DNA from: Acidobacteriota bacterium
GTDB taxonomy: Bacteria; Acidobacteriota; UBA6911
Length of the DNA: 6,244 nt
NCBI GenBank assembly: GCA_023265215.1
Contig: JAHFUH010000334.1
Span: 1-6,244 of the forward strand
Reading direction: 5' to 3'
Shown piece by piece: positions 5,964 through 6,244 of the stretch (within the stretch, counting starts at the first letter, position 1; every line of letters begins with the position of its first letter). The notes beneath the pieces are model-generated. The model saw only the letters and a program-made list of their open reading frames with translations. It made no database searches and had not been told where the DNA came from. The position numbers and the translations under genes were made by a program.

Positions 5964-6016
5964 CTGCGCAGAAAGATGCGGGTAAAACTTAATGATTTCC
6001 GCATTCTTCTGCGCAG
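5964..6016 (+). repeat. Long imperfect inverted repeat (18-bp arms, 17-nt loop)
   Basis: The left arm at 5964-5981 (CTGCGCAGAAAGATGCGG) pairs with the right arm at 5999-6016. The pairing is 10 perfect outer pairs, one A·C mismatch, one G·U, then 6 perfect inner pairs, around an AT-rich 17-base loop. It lies 25 bases after the esterase stop and 42 bases before the GH3 start. No T-run follows. Options are a bidirectional-type terminator, an mRNA-stabilising hairpin, or a copy of a dispersed palindromic element. The outer CTGCGCAGAA/TTCTGCGCAG could also be read as a DNA-bound operator. Confidence 0.6.
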
Positions 6017-6045
6017 TCCACACGCTGCTTGAGTATGAAGGAAAC

Positions 6046-6050
6046 GGGGG
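6046..6050 (+). promoter_or_regulatory. Candidate ribosome binding site for the GH3 gene
   Basis: GGGGG at 6046-6050, preceded by GAAAC, lies 8 bases before the TTG at 6059. It is a weak, G-only Shine-Dalgarno, but the in-frame ATG at 6035 has no purine-rich site in front of it at all. Confidence 0.4.
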
Positions 6051-6058
6051 ATTTCAGG

Positions 6059-6244
6059 TTGAAGGCCAAACGGTTTGTGATCGCTTTGATTTTGTTGATT
6101 GGCCCGGCATCATTCGGACAACAGGCGAGCAATACACCATATCTGGATCCAAATTTGTCGCCCGAGCGTCGTGCCGCGGATATCGTTTCCCGGATGCATT
6201 TGGAGGAAAAGATCTTCCAGATGCAGAACAGTGCTCCAGCGATC
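6059..6244 (+). CDS. Glycoside hydrolase family 3 enzyme, N-terminus (beta-glucosidase/beta-xylosidase type; 3' end outside window)
   Basis: The first 62 residues are visible. A Sec signal peptide comes first: basic KAKR, hydrophobic FVIALILLIGPAS, cleavage near FG-QQ (residues 19-21). The mature start YLDPNLSPERRAADIVSRM (28-46), followed by HLEEKIFQMQN, is the standard N-terminal block of GH3 enzymes, where LSPEERAADLVSRMTLEEK is typical. Bacterial proteins with the YLDPNLSPE plus QMQNSAPAI wording are often annotated as beta-xylosidase or beta-glucosidase, but the catalytic Asp and the substrate site lie outside the window. The TTG at 6059 is chosen because it puts the basic n-region first; the ATG at 6035 (eight extra residues, METGDF-like acidic start) is an alternative. 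Placement next to two tannase-family esterases suits joint breakdown of substituted plant polysaccharide or glycosylated phenolics. Confidence 0.85.
   Translation, partial: MKAKRFVIALILLIGPASFGQQASNTPYLDPNLSPERRAADIVSRMHLEEKIFQMQNSAPAI

Overview
The window is a stretch of bacterial chromosome of moderate GC content, with all five genes on the + strand. It reads as a catabolic locus for plant polyphenols or feruloylated cell-wall material. In order it holds: the 3' end of a flavin-dependent oxidoreductase (2-382); a complete flavoprotein with a Tat export signal (574-2121); a complete secreted tannase/feruloyl esterase family hydrolase (2210-3829); a second, diverged member of that esterase family (4061-5938); and the 5' end of a secreted glycoside hydrolase family 3 enzyme (6059 to the window edge). 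No tRNA, rRNA, CRISPR array, transposase or phage gene was seen.

The host is probably a diderm soil or gut-type bacterium. The three complete gene products and the GH3 N-terminus all carry export signals, and expanded sets of tannase-family esterases with GH3 enzymes are common in Acidobacteriota, Verrucomicrobiota and Planctomycetota. Acidobacteriota is my best guess, but the sequence does not settle it. Sampled GC (one 60-base line every 300 bases) is about 53% in the Tat flavoprotein, 62% in the first esterase and 56% in the second, so the first esterase may have a different history.

A plausible joint role is as follows. The exported esterases release phenolic acids (gallate, ferulate or similar) from plant esters, the GH3 enzyme trims the sugar part, and the exported flavoprotein oxidises or reduces a released product outside the cytoplasm. 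The substrate assignments are inference.

The most striking observation is that the second esterase keeps the Ser-Asp-His triad, the calcium-loop pattern and four of the five cysteine pairs seen in the first. Only the family-hallmark disulfide that ties the catalytic Ser to the catalytic His is gone, with both cysteines replaced by glycine. The same protein carries a Gly/Pro/Met-rich insert of about 47 residues. In addition, the spacers before the Tat flavoprotein gene, before the second esterase gene and before the GH3 gene each hold palindromic or repeat-like DNA of the kind dispersed between genes in large environmental genomes.
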